This document shows, piece by piece, positions 41,990 to 42,884 of a stretch of DNA of 42,884 nucleotides. Below the pieces are notes generated by a model. That model was not told the origin of the DNA and searched no databases. It worked only from the letters and a program-made list of their open reading frames with translations. Numbering within the stretch: position 1 is the first letter of the stretch; each line of letters opens with the position of its first letter. The stretch comes from Flavobacteriales bacterium (lineage in GTDB: Bacteria; Bacteroidota; Bacteroidia; Flavobacteriales_D; Sanyastnellaceae): NCBI GenBank assembly GCA_947442505.1, contig CANEVR010000017.1, positions 1 through 42,884 on the forward strand. Direction: 5' to 3'. Position numbers and translations under genes: made by a program.

Positions 41990-42769
41990 ATGACAGCATC
42001 AGATTTTATCGCTCCATTTCAGAGCATTTCCGGAGTCATCGACTTGTTTACTTTGATCTTGATGGAGATCGTGTTGGGGATAGACAACATCATTTTTATT
42101 GCCATCATTTGTGGTCAGATTGCGGACAAGAAAGAAGCGGCACGTGCGCGTTTCTTCGGATTGACATTGGCCTTGGTGGTGCGCATCATTTTGTTGTCAA
42201 CGATATCATTCATCGCGCACATGGTAACTCCATTGTTTCATTTGGGAGAATATGGCATCACAGGACGCGGCTTGATATTGTTTGGTGGAGGGATCTTTTT
42301 GTTGGTCAAGACTACCAATGAGATTTACCACAAGTTCAAAGAAGCGGACAATGAGGAAAAGCCGAATGCGCGCAAGATGACTTGGGTTCAAGCGATTTTG
42401 CAAATCACCATCATCGACATAGTTTTTTCATTTGACAGCATCATCACGGCTGTTGGTTTATCTAACAACATTCCGATCATGGTCATGGCGGTGATTGTAG
42501 CAATGGTGGTCATGTTGTTGTTCGCCCCATATGTTAGCGAGTTCATTGAGAAGTATCCGACATTGAAAATGTTGGCCTTGGTCTTCTTGGTGGTGATAGG
42601 ATTGATCTTGTTCTTGGAAGCGTTGGAAGATGCGCACATTTTACATTTGCCCGAAGGCGTGGACATCAAGACCTACGCTTACGTTGCCTTGGCCTTCAGC
42701 TTATCGGTTGAAATGCTGAATATCCGCATGCACAATGTGAAGATGAAGCGGGAGAGGAATAAGGGATGA
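41990..42769 (+). CDS. TerC family membrane protein
   Basis: This is a 259-residue membrane protein with about seven helices. The family pattern LMEIVLGIDNIIFIAIICGQI near the N-terminus and IVFSFDSIITAVGLS in the middle are diagnostic; the aspartates within the helices are typical. TerC-family proteins are linked to tellurite resistance and metal (manganese) handling in the membrane; the role here is open. A loop between the helices (KFKEADNEEKPNARK) is charged. The start follows TATATTTG by seven bases. The stop TGA at 42767-42769 is inside the GATGAGGA array. Confidence 0.88.
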   Translation: MTASDFIAPFQSISGVIDLFTLILMEIVLGIDNIIFIAIICGQIADKKEAARARFFGLTLALVVRIILLSTISFIAHMVTPLFHLGEYGITGRGLILFGGGIFLLVKTTNEIYHKFKEADNEEKPNARKMTWVQAILQITIIDIVFSFDSIITAVGLSNNIPIMVMAVIVAMVVMLLFAPYVSEFIEKYPTLKMLALVFLVVIGLILFLEALEDAHILHLPEGVDIKTYAYVALAFSLSVEMLNIRMHNVKMKRERNKG

Positions 42770-42884
42770 GGAGATGAAGGGATGAGGAGATGAGGGGATG
42801 AGGAGATGAGGAGATGAGGAGATGAGGAGATGAGGAGATGAGGAGATGAGGAGATGAGGAGATGAGGAGATGAGGAGATGAGGA
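42761..42884 (+). repeat. GATGAGGA array at the window end
   Basis: About 15 units of the 8-base repeat follow terC, the last ten or so almost identical (GATGAGGA). The array begins in the last terC codons and is cut by the window end, so its full length is unknown. Confidence 0.9.

Noticed and set aside
42761-42884. GATGAGGA array as CRISPR or coding sequence
   Set aside because: 8-base units with no spacers; frames in it are short and repeated.
1-42884. tRNA, rRNA, insertion sequences and classic riboswitches
   Set aside because: I looked for cloverleaf-like stretches, transposase motifs and long leader structures and found none that I could support by eye.

Overview
The window looks like chromosomal DNA from a member of the Bacteroidota, most likely a Flavobacteriia-type bacterium; genus and species cannot be read from it. 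The evidence is a type IX secretion (gliding-motility-type) C-terminal domain, bacillithiol synthase BshC, DUF4290, OmpP1/FadL-type and TonB-dependent outer-membrane proteins, a DUF5916 protein, very sparse Shine-Dalgarno sequences, and many copies of the Bacteroidota -7 promoter box TAnnTTTG just before genes. No rRNA, tRNA, CRISPR array, prophage or intact insertion sequence was seen.

Layout. 1-2820: end of a thioredoxin-like gene, then lgt and mtaB. 2857-8815 (minus): a small operon (membrane protein, PaaG-like enoyl-CoA hydratase/isomerase, DUF551), then a TonB-dependent receptor overlapping an ABC exporter. 8850-14547 (plus): DUF5916 protein, then an ECF sigma factor, a putative anti-sigma factor, an outer-membrane barrel and a T9SS cargo protein. 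14564-21488: bshC, an unknown gene with proS (minus), a lipoprotein with an OmpP1 porin, and ribA (minus). 21511-25792 (minus): an MFS sugar transporter and a three-gene cassette of a cysteine peptidase/amidase-like protein, a glutamate-cysteine-ligase-like amidoligase and a class III Fic protein. 25900-27000: carA.

27001-31220 is an accessory stretch. Two directly repeated palindromic elements flank a collagen-like surface protein gene. Beyond them lie an isolated promoter-plus-terminator unit, a DUF6934 gene with a small partner, and low-complexity GATGAGGA arrays. 31224-34917 returns to housekeeping genes: a DUF2231-like membrane protein, dnaN, a nucleoside phosphorylase, a SirB1-like protein and an unannotated 42-residue membrane peptide. 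34992-36284 is a second small accessory patch with a DUF4160 gene broken by an in-frame stop next to its usual partner DUF2442. 36352-42769 holds a UvrD/PcrA helicase, DUF4290, yidD, a lipoprotein, hemB, a short GH13-like protein and terC. The window ends inside a GATGAGGA array.

Two themes stand out. First, in about a dozen genes the TAnnTTTG box (or a one-base variant) lies only 2-10 bases before the start codon, so transcripts should be leaderless or nearly so; this also settles several start codons (GTG for bshC, inner ATGs for the helicase, DUF5916 and the receptor). Second, the peptidase-amidoligase-Fic cassette is the best candidate for an undescribed system. It combines a predicted peptide-bond-forming enzyme, a predicted peptide-bond-cleaving enzyme and an AMP-transferase. 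The enzyme-class calls rest on motifs I can see; the idea that they act together is inference.
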